DNA of 64,000 bases from Euborellia annulipes (taxonomy: Eukaryota; Arthropoda; Insecta; Dermaptera; Anisolabididae). This document shows positions 35,135-46,173 of the stretch, piece after piece. Location of the stretch: assembly GCA_023213315.1 (NCBI GenBank), contig JAKCPI010005174.1, forward strand, positions 1 through 64,000, written 5' to 3'. Under the pieces are notes generated by a model that made no database searches, was not told the origin of the DNA, and worked only from the letters and a program-made list of their open reading frames with translations. Both the position numbers and the translations under genes were made by a program. Position 1 is the first letter of the stretch. Every line of letters begins with the position of its first letter.

Positions 35135-36300
35135 TGGGTGATTCTTTTACAAACAGGAGTTTAAACTTTCAAATTAGAATTTACCGCAGCACGGTAAAAT
35201 AAAATGGTAGGAAAAAAATAAATGGTGAAATCTTTAGCTGAAAACTCATTCTTTCTAACCGTATATTCCCCATAATTATACCTCTTAAGACAGAGGAGTT
35301 ATTCAAGCCGATAAACTTTTTCGTGCAAAGATTTTTTTTCTTGCCCTAGAGCATGAACGAAAAAGTTTATCGGCTTGAATAACTCCTCTGTCTTAAGAGG
35401 TATAATTATGGGGAATATACGGTTAGAAAGAATGAGTTTTCAGCTAAAGATTTCACCATTTATTTTTTTCCTATCATTTTATTTTACCGCGCTGCGGTAA
35501 ATTCTAATTTGAAAGTTTAAACCCCTGTAGATTCCGAACGGCTAATCAGATCAGAGTAAATGGGATGTCATTTGGTGCAGGAAGAAAACCTCTAATAGAA
35601 TAAGTAAAAAAATCCCGAGTAATTAACTCCAAAATTGGTTTTTTTCTCGAAAAACATAATTTTTTAGGCAAAAAATATCGAAAAATAGCCCTACTTGTGC
35701 AACGGATAGCTACTTGACCATAAAAGCTACATTAAATCTAAATATAGTTTTAGAAAGAGTGGTTCAATGCCCCCGGACTTTTTTTCTTATTTTTGATATG
35801 ACGTCATTTTACCGCATGAGAGCACTTGGCGGGATTTTTTTTCAATAGTACTAATTGATTCTCCATCGATTAAAAAACCGTTATCGGTATAAAATTCGAC
35901 GTAGAATGCGATGGTTATAATAAAAATGCAATACAGTTGGGGCCCCATTGTTAAAAATCGATTTAAAGATTTCAATTGTTGATAACAATGTGAAATCTTT
36001 AATAAATTTTGGTGGAACAATTTTTTTCTTAAACTTCACTCTTTTAGCTTTAAAATGGTAAAAAAAGTTTTTTCCTAGCTCAAATAGAACCAGAGTTATG
36101 AATTTTTAAAAGTGAGCGTCTAAGCAGAAAATCATCAAATTTTCACATTTTCGACCCTCGATATTTCCCAAAATATTAAAGAAAAAGAAAATCCTCGCGG
36201 ATGGCTATCTTTTTTTTCGTTATAGAACCCGTAAAAAAAATTTCATCCAAATCAAAAACATGTCGGTCAGAAAGTGTTCGGTTTGTAAAAGAATCACCCA
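35135..36300. mobile_element. TA-flanked element with a 170-bp internal inverted repeat
   Basis: Termini TGGGTGATTCTTTTACAAAC and GTTTGTAAAAGAATCACCCA are perfectly inverted and flanked by TA. Just inside the left end, 35156-35333 and 35351-35527 form a nearly perfect inverted repeat (CAAATTAGAATTTACCGC...ACTTTTTCGT). The remaining 770 bp has no recognisable coding sequence. Its GGGTGATNCTT start is shared with 62361-62963. Confidence 0.85.
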
Positions 36301-37413
36301 TATAGGCTCTCCTCTATAGTATATATATATATATATATACTCCTCTATATATAAGATAACTCCTCTGTCATGTATCAACATTTATATGAAATTCGAATTA
36401 AAAATCATATCTATACAAATTAATTGTTTATTATATAAAATATCACAAAAGGTACACCTTTCACAAAACTTCTTTTTTAACTGAAATGTTAGTTTTGAAA
36501 TCAACAAAGAAGTTTTAAGAAAATTTGCGATTCATAAGCTCAGATATGTCACTCTGCCAGATAATAGTTTTTTTTTTTTTTTTTTTTTGTATTCTTACTG
36601 TGCCAATAACTAAATAAGGGCGATTTTACTTTCTCTTACCCTATATATGAAATATATAGAAAGTATTGCGATCATGTCAAACCCTATATTCTTAAAATTC
36701 TAAATTATTTCTATATTCCCAAGTGGAGTATTTATTATATTTATTAAGGTCATGAATGAATAAATTACATAATTTTATCATGCTAGGCTACAAGTTAAAT
36801 CATTTTAGCCCTTAACGAGAATATATATCATTTTCATTAGGGCGTAAATGGCATGAGATGCCTTTAATAGAATAATAATAATAATTTATTGATATGCATG
36901 GAGTTAAATAGAGAGCGACTTGAGGAACGCGTATATTTCATTCCCGTGTGTGTTTATCTTGACTGTTTCCGCTAGATAAAGTGGAAAAGCATGCCATCGA
37001 TATATTGAAAAGAGCATTTGTGACTTCCCTGTCCCCTTCCTGCTATCTCTTTCACTGGTACACTTTCAATATTTAAATCAGAAGCAAATATAGAACGTAT
37101 GCTGTAGGTGTAGATGACAGGGAAGCTGATCTTCATCAATGAACAAAAGTTTTTTTGCCAAATAGTAAATTTTTTTTTTTCTCCAGAACAACTTGTTGCG
37201 CTATAAATTGTTCCGTAATATTTTTGTTTTTATAAATTGTCGTTTGCTTTTCAATGAGATTCGAAATACGTATTCATCGTTGTATTTTTCAAATATAGAG
37301 ATGAACATTAGACGGGGGGGGGGGGGGGGAAGAAAGAAAAAATGTTTAAAAAAAACAAACAATGATATAAATGATAATTTATATTTTTAAATCTATTTTT
37401 GTACTTCGAAAAG
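36301..37413. other. AT-rich sequence with a hairpin-family tail fragment at 36629-36680
   Basis: ACTTTCTCTTACC, a short AT core and AGAAAGTATTGCGATCATGTC (copy 10, tail only) are visible. The G-run at 37314-37329 is a homopolymer. Nothing else recognised. Confidence 0.5.
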
Positions 37414-38041
37414 TAAAAAATCAGGTGTGACCTTCGGTAATCGAAAGTTGTGTGCTGTGCTTGTCACACCAGATTTTTCGTGTCGACATATATTTAGTTC
37501 CCGACAGTACGGAACATTAGAATTCAAGATGTAAAATTTATAAACAGAAAAATATTTATATTATGTTAGCATGGCAACTATTTCTTATTCTTCCTATGAA
37601 GTACAAGAGTAAAGTGTGCTTCAAACAATTTTGAGAGCAAAACGAGAATATACATTTGAAAGAGCATCTAAAAAATAATTGATTTTTGAATTTTAATCAA
37701 AATTTGTAGAGCGAATTTTGAGAAAATCGAAAAAAAAAACTGAAAAAGCACATCAGTAAAGTACTAATACTTTTTGGCCGATTTTGATAAAAAGCTTTTT
37801 TCTCGGTCCGGGGGGTGTTTAACTTAAATATAAAATTTCAGCCTCATACGCGTAGCTACGTTCCTTCATGCTTAAAATTGAACACACACAGACAGACAGA
37901 CAGACCATGTCGCGAAAACCATTTTTTTGGATTCAGGGGACCTCAAAACGTGTATATCCATCAAAATCTCGACATCGAATTTTTGACATGAATCCAATAC
38001 TTTCTATATATATTACATATATACCTAGGTAAGAGAAAGTA
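37414..38041 (+). mobile_element. Hairpin-ended family, near-full copy (copy 11)
   Basis: The left hairpin arm is truncated (AATCAGGTGTGACC), with the loop CTTCGGTAATCG and right arm CTTGTCACACCAGATTTTTC intact. The body, CAGACAGACAGACAGACC microsatellite and GGTAAGAGAAAGT terminus are present. A Helitron lies 30 bp downstream. Confidence 0.85.
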
Positions 38042-38072
38042 AAAAGTAAAATTATTTCATTTTTCTTTCTAG

Positions 38073-38717
38073 TCTATATATAATAATTACGGAGTGTCCG
38101 TCTGTCTGTCCGTCCGCCTGTCCGTCTGTCACGCTCTGTTTGACCAACTTCCCATTAGAATTTTGAAACGAAATTTTGCAGTCTTATAGAGGTCGTTATG
38201 GAGAGTCCCGGAAAAATACTCGGGTCCCGAAATTTCCATAACTTTTTGAGTTATTAATTCATAAAGTTACGATTTCTCCCATAGGAAATGTATAGAGAAA
38301 TATTTAAGTATTCTTTGCAGTTGTGTATTCTTTGAATGTAAACAAATCTTCAAGCAGGCACTGGATTGGAATACGTAGTAATAATAATTTTCTTTTTATT
38401 ATAATTAAGAAAAGGCGAGGGTCCGCCGCAGGCGGGCCCGAGCCAGTGGCTGGGGGGTCCAGGGGGCGTAGCCCCCTGTCTAGACGCCAGCCCGTTTCTC
38501 ATATTTAAGAAAGGCGAGGGTCCGCCGCAGGCGGGCCCGAGCCAGCGGCTGGGGGTCCAGGGGGCGTAGCCCCCCTGTCTAGACGCCAGCCCGTTTCTCA
38601 TATTTAAGAAAGGCGAGGGTCCGCCGCAGGCGGGCCCGAGCCAGTGGCTGGGGGTCCAGGGGGGCGTAGCCCCCCTGGCTAGACGCGAAGCCCGCCGAAG
38701 GCGGGCGGCGCGGCTAG
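38073..38717 (+). mobile_element. Non-autonomous Helitron
   Basis: The 5' end TCTATATATAATAATTACGG is Helitron-like. The 3' end has a GC hairpin GCCCGCCGAAGGCGGGC (38690-38706), then 11 bases ending CTAG, followed by T, as required. The base before the 5' TC is G, not the expected A, so the exact 5' border is less sure. There is no Rep/helicase coding. It carries three GC-rich 98-bp units and a block shared with the repeat at 51041. Confidence 0.75.
38407..38680 (+). repeat. GC-rich 98-bp tandem triplication inside the Helitron
   Basis: Three units start near 38407, 38507 and 38605, each with AGGCGAGGGTCCGCCGCAGG, CGGGCCCGAGCCAG and GGGGGCGTAGCCCCC. The last merges into the Helitron 3' end, so the array looks like duplicated Helitron ends. 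Open frames here are artefacts of the repeat. Confidence 0.85.
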
Positions 38718-39324
38718 TTTTAATTTTAAAATATTTTAATAAAGTAAATTTCTTTCAAATTAATAAAATAAATATAAAATTTTAATTAATTGCTCATCAA
38801 ACTATTTTTTTATTTTAATTATTTATTTATTTTTAATGCTAATCAAATTTAATCTATAACATTCAATATTAGATTTAATTTAATAAAAAATACATTTAAT
38901 CAATCATATTTAATCAAATAGAGGCGATATATTTATTAAATAAATAAATATGAGAGCCATTTAGAATATTTATTTTTAAGAATGAAATATTAAATTAGCT
39001 GTTTTATATCCGGATGAAATTATTATTATTAACTCCCAAACAGCCCCCGGGTTTGGCGTAGTAAGTAGCGTGCCTACCTCCTATACCAAACGTCGCACAG
39101 TGGGCTGAAATCGAAAAAAAGCGGCCATAATTATCTTTTTTTGGGCGGATTTTTACAAAATTAAAACTATACATACAGAATCATATGTTCTTCAATACCC
39201 TTCAATATTTTCATATTTTACCAAAAGGGGTTGAAATTACCCCTTGACAAAGTTGAAAAAAAAATTATGATGTGTGAAATATAAAGAAAAACATATGTCA
39301 AAAAATCAAAAAAAATATGCGTTT

Positions 39325-39590
39325 TACAAAAATGACATTTATTTTTACAAAAAACATACATGGGGTGAACTACCCCTTACTGAAGGGAGCAAAAAAGTAT
39401 TTTTTTTTTGATAATTACAAGCAATATGTCTTTTTATACATTTTAATGGATGCTGATTCCAAAGATGTCATCTATTTTTACAAAAAACATACATGGGTGA
39501 ACTACCCCTTACTCAAGGTGTTAAAAAAATTTTCCTTTGATAATTACAAGCAATATGTCTTTATATACATTTTAAAGGATTGCTGATTAC
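39325..39590 (+). repeat. Two ~140-bp tandem units inside the Transib-like element
   Basis: Each unit contains TTTTTACAAAAAACATACATG, GTGAACTACCCCTTACT and GATAATTACAAGCAATATGT. A partial third unit precedes them. The single frame running through both is a repeat artefact. Confidence 0.8.
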
Positions 39591-39994
39591 AAAAATGACT
39601 TATTTTCTCTTCCCTCAACATTGGGGAGGGGGGGGGGGGGGCTCGAGCCCCTCCTGGCCCCTTGGAGTCGGCTTCTATGTCTGTCATTATACTTAAACAA
39701 GTTGAGAAAGGCGCGGCTTCGCCGCGCCCATCTCAACTTGGCCCTGGCGGGCGGCGTCTCGATACGTGATCAGTAGTTTTTCTCTTAATTTTAAAGCCCA
39801 TATTATTTTTGCCTAAATGAAATACAATGAATCAAGTTTAAAATTTGAGTATTCGCCCTGCCCGGCCTCTGGGTTTTGAAGGCCATGAGAAAATTACGGG
39901 CAAGAAGCAAGCCTAAATTTCCCTTTAATAAACTGATTCGAGCCAACGGGCATGCAAATGAAATCAGGCGGACAGGGACCTATTAAAAAAAATC

Positions 39995-42420
39995 AAGAAT
40001 TTTAAAATAAAAATTTCGGGGGTGGGGCAATTGCACAATAAATCTTTAAACTTTTAAACCCCTTGATAGATATTCATTAAAGAATTTTAAATCCAAAAAA
40101 GCATGTTAATATTTGAAAAAACAGAAGAATTAAAAATTTCGGGGGGGGGGGCAATTACACAAAAAATATTTAAACTTTTAAACCCCTTGATAGATATTCA
40201 TTCAAGAATTTTAAATTCAAAAAAGCATGTTAATATTTGAAGAAACAGAAGAATTAAAAATTTCGGGGGGGGGGGGCAATTACACAAAAAATATTAAAAC
40301 TTTTAAATCCCTTGATAGATATTCATTCAAGAATTTTAAATCCAAAAAAGCATGTTAATATTTGAAGAAACAGAAGAATTAAAAATTTCGGGGGGGGGGG
40401 GCAATTACACAAAAAATCTTTCAACTTTTAAACCCCTTGATAGATATTCATTCAAGAATTTTAAATCCAAAAAAGCATGTTAATATTTGAAGAAACAGAA
40501 GAATTAAAAATTTCGGGGGGGGGGCAATTACACAAAAAATATTAAAACTTTTAAATCCCTTGATAGATATTCATTCAAGAATTTTAAATCCAAAAAAGCA
40601 TGTTAATATTTGAAGAAACAGAAGAATTAAAAATTTCGGGGGGGGGGGCAATTACACAAAAAATATTAAAACTTTTAAATCCCTTGATAGATATTCATTC
40701 AAGAATTTTAAATCCAAAAAAGCATGTTAATATTTGAAGAAACAGAAGAATTAAAAATTTCGGGGGGGGGGGGGCAATTACACAAAAAATATTAAAACTT
40801 TTAAATCCCTTGATAGATATTCATTCAAGAATTTTAAATCCAAAAAAGCATGTTAATATTTGAAGAAACAGAAGAATTAAAAATTTCGGGGGGGGGGGGC
40901 AATTACACAAAAAATATTAAAACTTTTAAATCCCTTGATAGATATTCATTCAAGAATTTTAAATTCTAAAAAGCATGTTAATATTTGAAGAAACAGAAGA
41001 ATTAAAAATTTCGGGGGGGGGGGCAATTACACAAAAAATATTAAAACTTTTAAATCCCTTGATAGATATTCATTCAAGAATTTTAAATCCAAAAAAGCAT
41101 GTTAATATTTGAAGAAACAGAAGAATTAAAAATTTCGGGGGGGGGGGGGGCAATTACACAAAAAATCTTTAAACTTTTAAACCCCTTGATAGATATTCAT
41201 TCAAGAATTTTAAATCCAAAAAAGCATGTTAATATTTGAAGAAACAGAAGAATTAAAAATTTCGGGGGGGGGGGGGGGGCAATTACACAAAAAATATTAA
41301 AACTTTTAAATCCCTTGATAGATATTCATTCAAGAATTTTAAATCCAAAAAAGCATGTTAATATTTGAAGAAACAGAAGAATTAAAAATTTCGGGGGGGG
41401 GGGGCAATTACACAAAAAATATTAAAACTTTTAAATCCCTTGATAGATATTCATTCAAGAATTTTAAATTCTAAAAAGCATGTTAATATTTGAAGAAACA
41501 GAAGAATTAAAAATTTCGGGGGGGGGGGGGGCAATTACACAAAAAATATTAAAACTTTTAAATCCCTTGATAGATATTCATTCAAGAATTTTAAATCCAA
41601 AAAAGCATGTTAAAATTTGAAGAAACAGAAGAATTAAAAATTTCGGGGGGGGGGGGGGCAATTACACAAAAAATCTTTCAACTTTTAAACCCCTTGATAG
41701 ATATTCATTCAAGAATTTTAAATTCAAAAAAGCATGTTAATATTTGAAGAAACAGAAGAATTAAAAATTTCGGGGGGGGGGGGGGCAATTACACAAAAAA
41801 TATTAAAACTTTTAAATCCCTTGATAGATATTCATTCAAGAATTTTAAATCCAAAAAAGCATGTTAAAATTTGAAGAAACAGAAGAATTAAAAATTTCGG
41901 GGGGGGGGGGGGGCAATTACACAAAAAATCTTTCAACTTTTAAACCCCTTGATAGATATTCATTCAAGAATTTTAAATCCAAAAAAGCATGTTAATATTT
42001 GAAGAAACAGAAGAATTAAAAATTTCGGGGGGGGGGGGGGCAATTACACAAAAAATATTAAAACTTTTAAATCCCTTGATAGATATTCATTCAAGAATTT
42101 TAAATTCTAAAAAGCATGTTAATATTTGAAGAAATAGAAGAATTAAAAATTTCGGGGGGGGGGGGGCAATTACACAAAAAATATTAAAACTTTTAAATCC
42201 CTTGATAGATATTCATTCAAGAATTTTAAATCCAAAAAAGCATGTTAAAATTTGAAGAAACAGAAGAATTAAAAATTTCGGGGGGGGGGGGGGGCAATTG
42301 CACAATAAATCTTTAAACTTTTAAATCCCTTGATAGATATTCATTCAAGAATTTTAAATCCAAAAAAGCATGTTTATATTTGAAGATGTAGAAGAATTAA
42401 AAAATTTGGGGGGGGGGGGG
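39995..42420 (+). repeat. 20-copy satellite array, ~125-bp unit with poly-G tract
   Basis: Units start AATTAAAAATTTCG then a G-run, GCAATTACACAAAAAATA, CCCTTGATAGATATTCATTC and GCATGTTAATATTTGAAG. I counted 20 G-runs between 40018 and 42420, each about 9-18 G (the first one interrupted by a T). Two main variants alternate (ATATTAAAAC/AAATCCC and ATCTTTCAAC/AAACCCC), implying amplification of multi-unit blocks. Edge units are the most divergent. Confidence 0.95.
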
Positions 42421-42534
42421 CTGCCGAATTTAAAAAAAACTCTGAAACAACGAATTTAGATTCTTATCAAGGGAAGGCTTTAGGGAAGAAACCAAATTGA
42501 TATCTCTCCTGGTTAAAAAAAAATTTGAATTTGC

Positions 42535-42780
42535 CTCTCCGGCTCCGCCCTCTCTGTATTTCGCCAATCAGCGCTATCCCTGAGGCCTGATTGGTTGTTT
42601 CACACATCGGACACGGGTTTAAGGCAATTATTAATAAGTATGATAAAAATTATTTGCAAAAAAATAAATATATTTACTATAATATAAAGCGCTAGCCACT
42701 AGCTTCTGTTTTATGTTCCTGTTTACCACGCTCTCTCGCTGATTGGCCACAGACAGAGGAAGTGGAGTCCGTGAGGAAAA
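42535..42780. promoter_or_regulatory. Possible promoter-like region with CCAAT and GC boxes
   Basis: GGCTCCGCCC at 42541-42550 is GC-box-like. Three CCAAT elements follow: CCAAT at 42564, ATTGG at 42590 and ATTGG at 42742, the first two and last in GCTGATTGG-type contexts. No TATA box or downstream coding was found, so function is speculative. Confidence 0.3.
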
Positions 42781-44100
42781 TTCAAAACTTCAAAATTTTG
42801 CGCCGAAGGCGAGCAATTGCAAAATTTCCAAACAGGGAGCAAGAATAAATTTGATGCATTTGCTCGCCGAAGGCATGTAAGGGGGTCCAGGGGGGCTTAA
42901 CCACTTGTATACAAAAATAATATAGTTATTTCAATAATATTAATAAGAATATGAACAAGAAAAGATGAAATTTTTAAATATTGGATATTTCCTTTTCATA
43001 GATTATTTTTTCAAAAGATTTCAAAATCTGAGGCCCCACCATAAAATTTTATGGTCATTTTAATAATAGCCTGGTTTTATTTTGCCCGTCAGCCCTTTGT
43101 CATGTTTCAATATTATCTATAAAGCAGAGAGAAGTTCATATGGTTTGTCGGAAATCATTTGTTTTTCTGCCGATTTAATTATAAAAAAATTAATAAAAAT
43201 TTGGCGGGCAAATTCGGGCAAAAAGTTTCGATGCAATCATGTTCTACATGTATTCTAGTTTCAGAATCTATTGAGTTTGTTAGGGATCCGCATGGATCCC
43301 ATATACTTTTTTGAAATTGAAAAAAATTTATATTGCTTTTTTTTTACTTACAAAAAAAATTTATTTAAAAATAAATAACTGAAATACAAGAAAAACAAAA
43401 ATATTTCCAAAAAGAAGATTAATTTATCTATGATTCAAAAAAAAAATCATTAAAATTGGATCAATATTAATACATGAAAAAAATTTCTGAATATCGACTC
43501 AAAACGCAAAGAAAAGTTACTAAGTTTTGTTGCCCACTTTGGCGCTCTATAACTCGGGTTTGGGTTGGGTAAAAAAAAAATGAATTGTTGTCCTGAGGTC
43601 CACATATAGTCTATTATTGGTGTGCAAAACGTTGTTTTTATATTTTGAAGTTCATTTTTTCGAATTATGACCGCTTTTTTCCTATTTCAGCCCACTGTGC
43701 GTCGCGGGTTCGGACCCAGGCAGTCCGATGATTTTATTTAAGCCATTTGGATACCAGATGGCTTAAATAGAAATGTCTCAACCCACTATAGATATTTTCT
43801 CTACAACGGTTATCGTCAAAGTCTTATATGGCCTAAGTTGCCGAAAAGACTGTGTGAATGTGTGTGTGAGTGTGAGCGTGAATGAGAAGAAAGTGTGAAT
43901 GTTTACAAAAAAAAAAAAAAAAACTCCCAAACAAATTTTGATGATACCGTTACGCACCTTACTCTGTTTACCTCCTAAAAGTTTCTATAAAAATTTCTTC
44001 TTAATATATGGAATTAATTTATAAATCATAAAAATCCCTGAACTACTAATTAAAATTTTAATTTTTCATAAAAGTGTAGAATGGCTGTTATTTATTAATC

Positions 44101-44292
44101 TTAAGGAAATGGATTTGCAGCCAAGGAGAATAAAAAAACTATTTAGTTTCTTTCGGTCGACGTTTCGGACGCCAATCGCGTCCTTCTAACAATCTTTGGT
44201 CCCGAGGAAGGACGCGATTGGCGTCCGAAACGTCGACCGAAAGAAACTAAATAGTTTTTTTATTCTCCTTGGCTGCAAATCCATTTCCTTAA
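44101..44292. mobile_element. Perfect 85-bp inverted repeat with 22-bp loop (foldback)
   Basis: Arms 44101-44185 and 44208-44292 are identical in inverse. They include GGACGCGATTGGCGTCC beside GAAACGTCGACC. The full identity implies recent formation or repair. The motif region can be drawn as a hammerhead-like three-way fold. Confidence 0.9.
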
Positions 44293-44361
44293 GTTTAATT
44301 TTTCATTAGAAGATTCAAATAAAAGCAAAGCAGCTATAAATTATATTAAAAAAATTATACA

Positions 44362-44480
44362 GTAGAACCTCGCTTAACGAGCACCTCTCTTAACTAGTAA
44401 TTCGCATAATGAGCAAAACAAAAAGTAAAAGAATGACTTGCTTAACGAGCGACATTTCGCATAACGAGTACAAAATTCGG
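44362..44480 (+). mobile_element. Tigger/pogo-type terminal fragment
   Basis: After TA comes CAGTAGAACCTCGCTTAACG, the typical Tigger terminus. TTAACGAGC/CATAACGAG words recur as subterminal repeats. The other end was not found. Confidence 0.7.
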
Positions 44481-45389
44481 ACTTTTTCAAAATAAGTCTG
44501 TCCAATTAGTTTATATTTTGGCTTTTATATTAATATTTAATATTTGCGTGCACTTTTAAATTTAGTGATTGCAATTTGCAAAAAAAATTAAATAAATTTA
44601 ATGTTATTATTTTAAAGATTTTTTATTAGTAATTACATATTAGGAACATGATGAAATAAACTTTAATCCACAAAAATCAACCTTCTGGTTCCAGTATCAT
44701 CGTAGTGTCTCTTGTGACGCGATTGGTTGAACGTCTTGTAACAATTTCTCAAACTTGTGTTAAATATAACATGAATAAATTTTTAATTGAATTAATTATT
44801 AGGAAGTTAATCAGAAAATAGATTAAAATGATTCACTCTTCTCAACAATATGTAACTAATTTTCTTTCAATAAGTATTTTTTTATTATAGGGATAGCCTT
44901 TGGCACCCGGCATAATAAAAAAAAAAAAAAAAAGTATTTTTTTGACATGGATCGCAGTATCGTATTTTACATTAATTTATATGATAAAAATTGTTTCGCA
45001 TTAGTATAATGGTATTTTATGGCTGGTTGAATTTGCATCAGGAATGAAAATTAGAAGAAAACGCAGCCAAAATTTTTTCTTTAAAAATATATTTTAACAG
45101 CTGACGTTTCGGCTTTGTTTCGCATTGTTTCGCTTTACTAGTTTGATTCTAGAAGGAATTATGCTCTTTAAGAGGGATTTCACTGAATATAATTTGTTTA
45201 AAAAAGCAGGGCAGAGCTGACGTTTAGGTCCCCTAGTCAACTAACTAGTTAATTAGATTTGAAGCAAACGACCCTCAGGAAAATTACAAGAATTATATTC
45301 ATGTGATATAATCATGTGACATTTTTATTTTATACAAGAACCTGTTAAAAAATTTACTAATTTACAAATTATTATTTCCCTCATCAAAT

Positions 45390-46049
45390 TAAAAAAATCT
45401 GGTGTGACTGGTCGCACAGCACACAATTTTCGTCTCGGCCCTTCCATCTCTCACCAAATAGCTATCTTTTTAATTTCTCTTGATTTGGAGTTTTTTTTCT
45501 TTCCCTTCGGCAAGAGAAAGTTGTGTTCTGTGCTTGTCACACAAGATTTTTTGTGTCGGGGAAAAAATTTATATTTTGTTACCATTGCAACCATTCCTCC
45601 TATCTTTCCTAAGAAGTACAAGAGTAAGGTGTGCTTCAAACAATTTTGAGGGCTAAATAAGAATATAAATTTGAAATAGCATCTAAAAAAATAATCGATT
45701 TTTGAATTTTAATCAAAATCGCTAGAGCGAATTTTGAGAAAATCGAAAAACTACATCAGTAAAGTACTAGTACTTTTTGGCCGATTTTGTTTAAAAGCTT
45801 ATTTTCACTCTCCAGGGAGATGCCTAACTTAAATATAAAATTTCAACCTCATACGAGTAGCTACGTACCTTCATGCTTAAAATTGAAAACAGACAGACGA
45901 ACAGACCATGTCGCACAAACCACTTTTTTGGATTCAGGGGACCTCAAAACGTGTATATCCATCAAAATCTCGACATAAAATTTTTGCCATGAATCCAATA
46001 CTTTCTCTCTCTATATATATTAACACATATAGAGATAAGAAAAAGTAAA
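45390..46049 (+). mobile_element. Hairpin-ended family, copy 12, with insertion in the hairpin loop
   Basis: Left arm AAAAAAATCTGGTGTGACTGG, right arm CTTGTCACACAAGATTTTTT, body and GATAAGAAAAAGT terminus are present, ending about 120 bp before the TM6 exon. The loop contains an extra ~65 bp (CCCTTCCATCTCTCACCAAA...TTGATTTGGAG) that also occurs at 49575-49645. Confidence 0.8.
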
Positions 46050-46173
46050 AATGTGTTAAAATATTATTTTGCATGGTTTGAACTTCGGATCAAGAGCCCC
46101 ATAGCTTGAATGCATTTTTTTATTTTACTATTCGATTAAGACAATCTTGTAACCTTTTCTTTTTATCTTCTAG

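Larger units (their letters stand above)
39096..43699. mobile_element. Transib-like element, 4.6 kb, TSD CGTCG
   Basis: Both ends are CACAGTGGGCTGAAAT, followed after 3 variable bases by AAAAAAGCGG and CATAATT, inverted at the right end. The flanking 5-bp duplication CGTCG (39091-39095, 43700-43704) is unambiguous because it interrupts a known SINE. A CAC start plus GC-rich 5-bp TSD is typical of Transib. I find no RAG1-like transposase, so it seems non-autonomous. Inside are a ~140-bp duplication, a GC-rich hairpin near 39710-39730, a 20-unit satellite, a CCAAT/GC-box region and AT-rich sequence. Confidence 0.82.
39043..43922 (+). mobile_element. SINE-1 with 11-bp TSD, split by the 4.6-kb element
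   Basis: The head (39043-39095: GTTTGGCGTAGTAAGTAGCG to CCAAACGTCG) and the rest (43700-43922: CGTCGCGGGTTCGGACCC ... poly-A) form one + strand SINE-1. ACTCCCAAACA is repeated at 39032-39042 and 43923-43933. The insertion lies just before box B. Confidence 0.9.
34136..46173 (+). other. 5-HT7: Intron of 5-HT7, 12,038 bp, phase 0
   Basis: The donor is GTAGCT after AAG and the acceptor is a T-rich run ending TTCTAG. It joins ...KERK to ASTTLGII without changing frame. The intron is filled with mobile elements: a 292-bp MITE, a TA-flanked element, two hairpin-family copies, a Helitron, a Transib-like element inside a SINE, an 85-bp palindrome and a Tigger fragment. Confidence 0.85.

Noticed and set aside
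38323..38601. Gly/Pro/Arg-rich frames on both strands
   Set aside because: They read through the 98-bp GC-rich Helitron triplication.
39995..42420. CRISPR-like regular repeats
   Set aside because: Whole 125-bp units are tandem with no unique spacers, in animal DNA; it is a satellite.
39096..43699. Functional recombination signal for a host RAG system
   Set aside because: The heptamer matches, but the nonamer-like block is weak and the ends are the boundaries of a mobile element with a TSD.
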